A stretch of DNA of 5,144 nt, from NCBI GenBank assembly GCA_029287515.1, contig JARFQZ010000023.1, forward strand, positions 1-5,144. Reading direction: 5' to 3'. Below are positions 5,143-5,144 of the stretch, piece after piece. Within the stretch, counting starts at the first letter, position 1; each line of letters starts with the position of its first letter. The DNA is from Lysobacterales bacterium (GTDB lineage: Bacteria > Pseudomonadota > Gammaproteobacteria > Xanthomonadales > SZUA-36). The position numbers and the translations under genes were made by a program. A model generated the notes under the pieces. That model worked only from the letters and a program-made list of their open reading frames with translations, did not search any database and was not told where the DNA came from.

Positions 5143-5144
5143 TA

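Larger units (their letters stand above)
4766..5144. other. 379-bp gene-free region after sufE
   Basis: No credible gene lies here. The one long open frame, minus strand 5114-4737, gives a Lys/Arg/Gly/Pro-rich peptide that follows the palindromic repeat rather than any protein family I know, and it overlaps the end of sufE. The region holds the 216-bp palindromic element, a direct repeat ACTCGTGA (4991-4998 and 5009-5016) at the element's right edge, the G-rich tract and the second hairpin pair. I see no promoter or tRNA. Confidence 0.6.

Noticed and set aside
1..5144. tRNA, rRNA or CRISPR array
   Set aside because: I found no cloverleaf, no rRNA-like stretch and no regularly spaced direct repeats with unique spacers on either strand.

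Overview
The window looks like a chromosomal segment of a gammaproteobacterium. It is moderately GC-rich in the genes. PepQ (447 aa) and CysS (461 aa) both align along their full lengths with the enterobacterial-type proteins as I remember them, and CysS keeps the same length as the E. coli enzyme. The order pepQ / cysS / sufE differs from E. coli, where cysS lies beside ppiB, so this is not a close enteric. I cannot name the genus.

Layout: (1) Positions 1-171 carry no gene. They hold a cluster of GGGGTCAGGT repeats, including a 20-bp near-perfect inverted repeat that can act as a terminator. (2) Positions 172-771 on the minus strand encode a small, very hydrophobic protein that resembles ZIP metal transporters and probably starts at TTG. 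(3) A 114-bp divergent control region follows. (4) Positions 886-1521 on the plus strand encode a 211-aa protein with a DUF1232/YkvA-like motif. Its stop codon overlaps that of the convergent pepQ in the self-complementary tetramer TTAA. (5) pepQ (1518-2861, minus) encodes Xaa-Pro dipeptidase with all metal ligands present. (6) An 81-bp divergent spacer leads to cysS (2943-4328, plus, GTG start), with sufE (4337-4765) 8 nt behind it. (7) Positions 4766-5144 have no credible gene but are full of secondary structure: a 216-bp element bounded by 31-bp inverted arms, a G-rich tract, and a second pair of hairpins at the window edge.

How the genes fit together: cysS and sufE are almost certainly co-transcribed, and both draw on cysteine. 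One charges tRNA with it; the other takes the sulfur that a cysteine desulfurase removes from it, for Fe-S cluster assembly. PepQ, read from the same divergent spacer, recycles proline-containing dipeptides and has no direct link to sulfur. The ZIP-like and DUF1232-like genes are uncharacterised.

The best candidates for something undescribed are the structured repeats after sufE. Two hairpin pairs, in opposite orientation, share the same plan: a hairpin whose loop region contains GGGATG, then about 25 nt on, a hairpin built on the identical 13-mer GGGCAGGAGGCCC. GGA in hairpin loops is the recognition feature of CsrA/RsmA proteins. This could be a dispersed CsrA-binding element, but that is inference from a single window.
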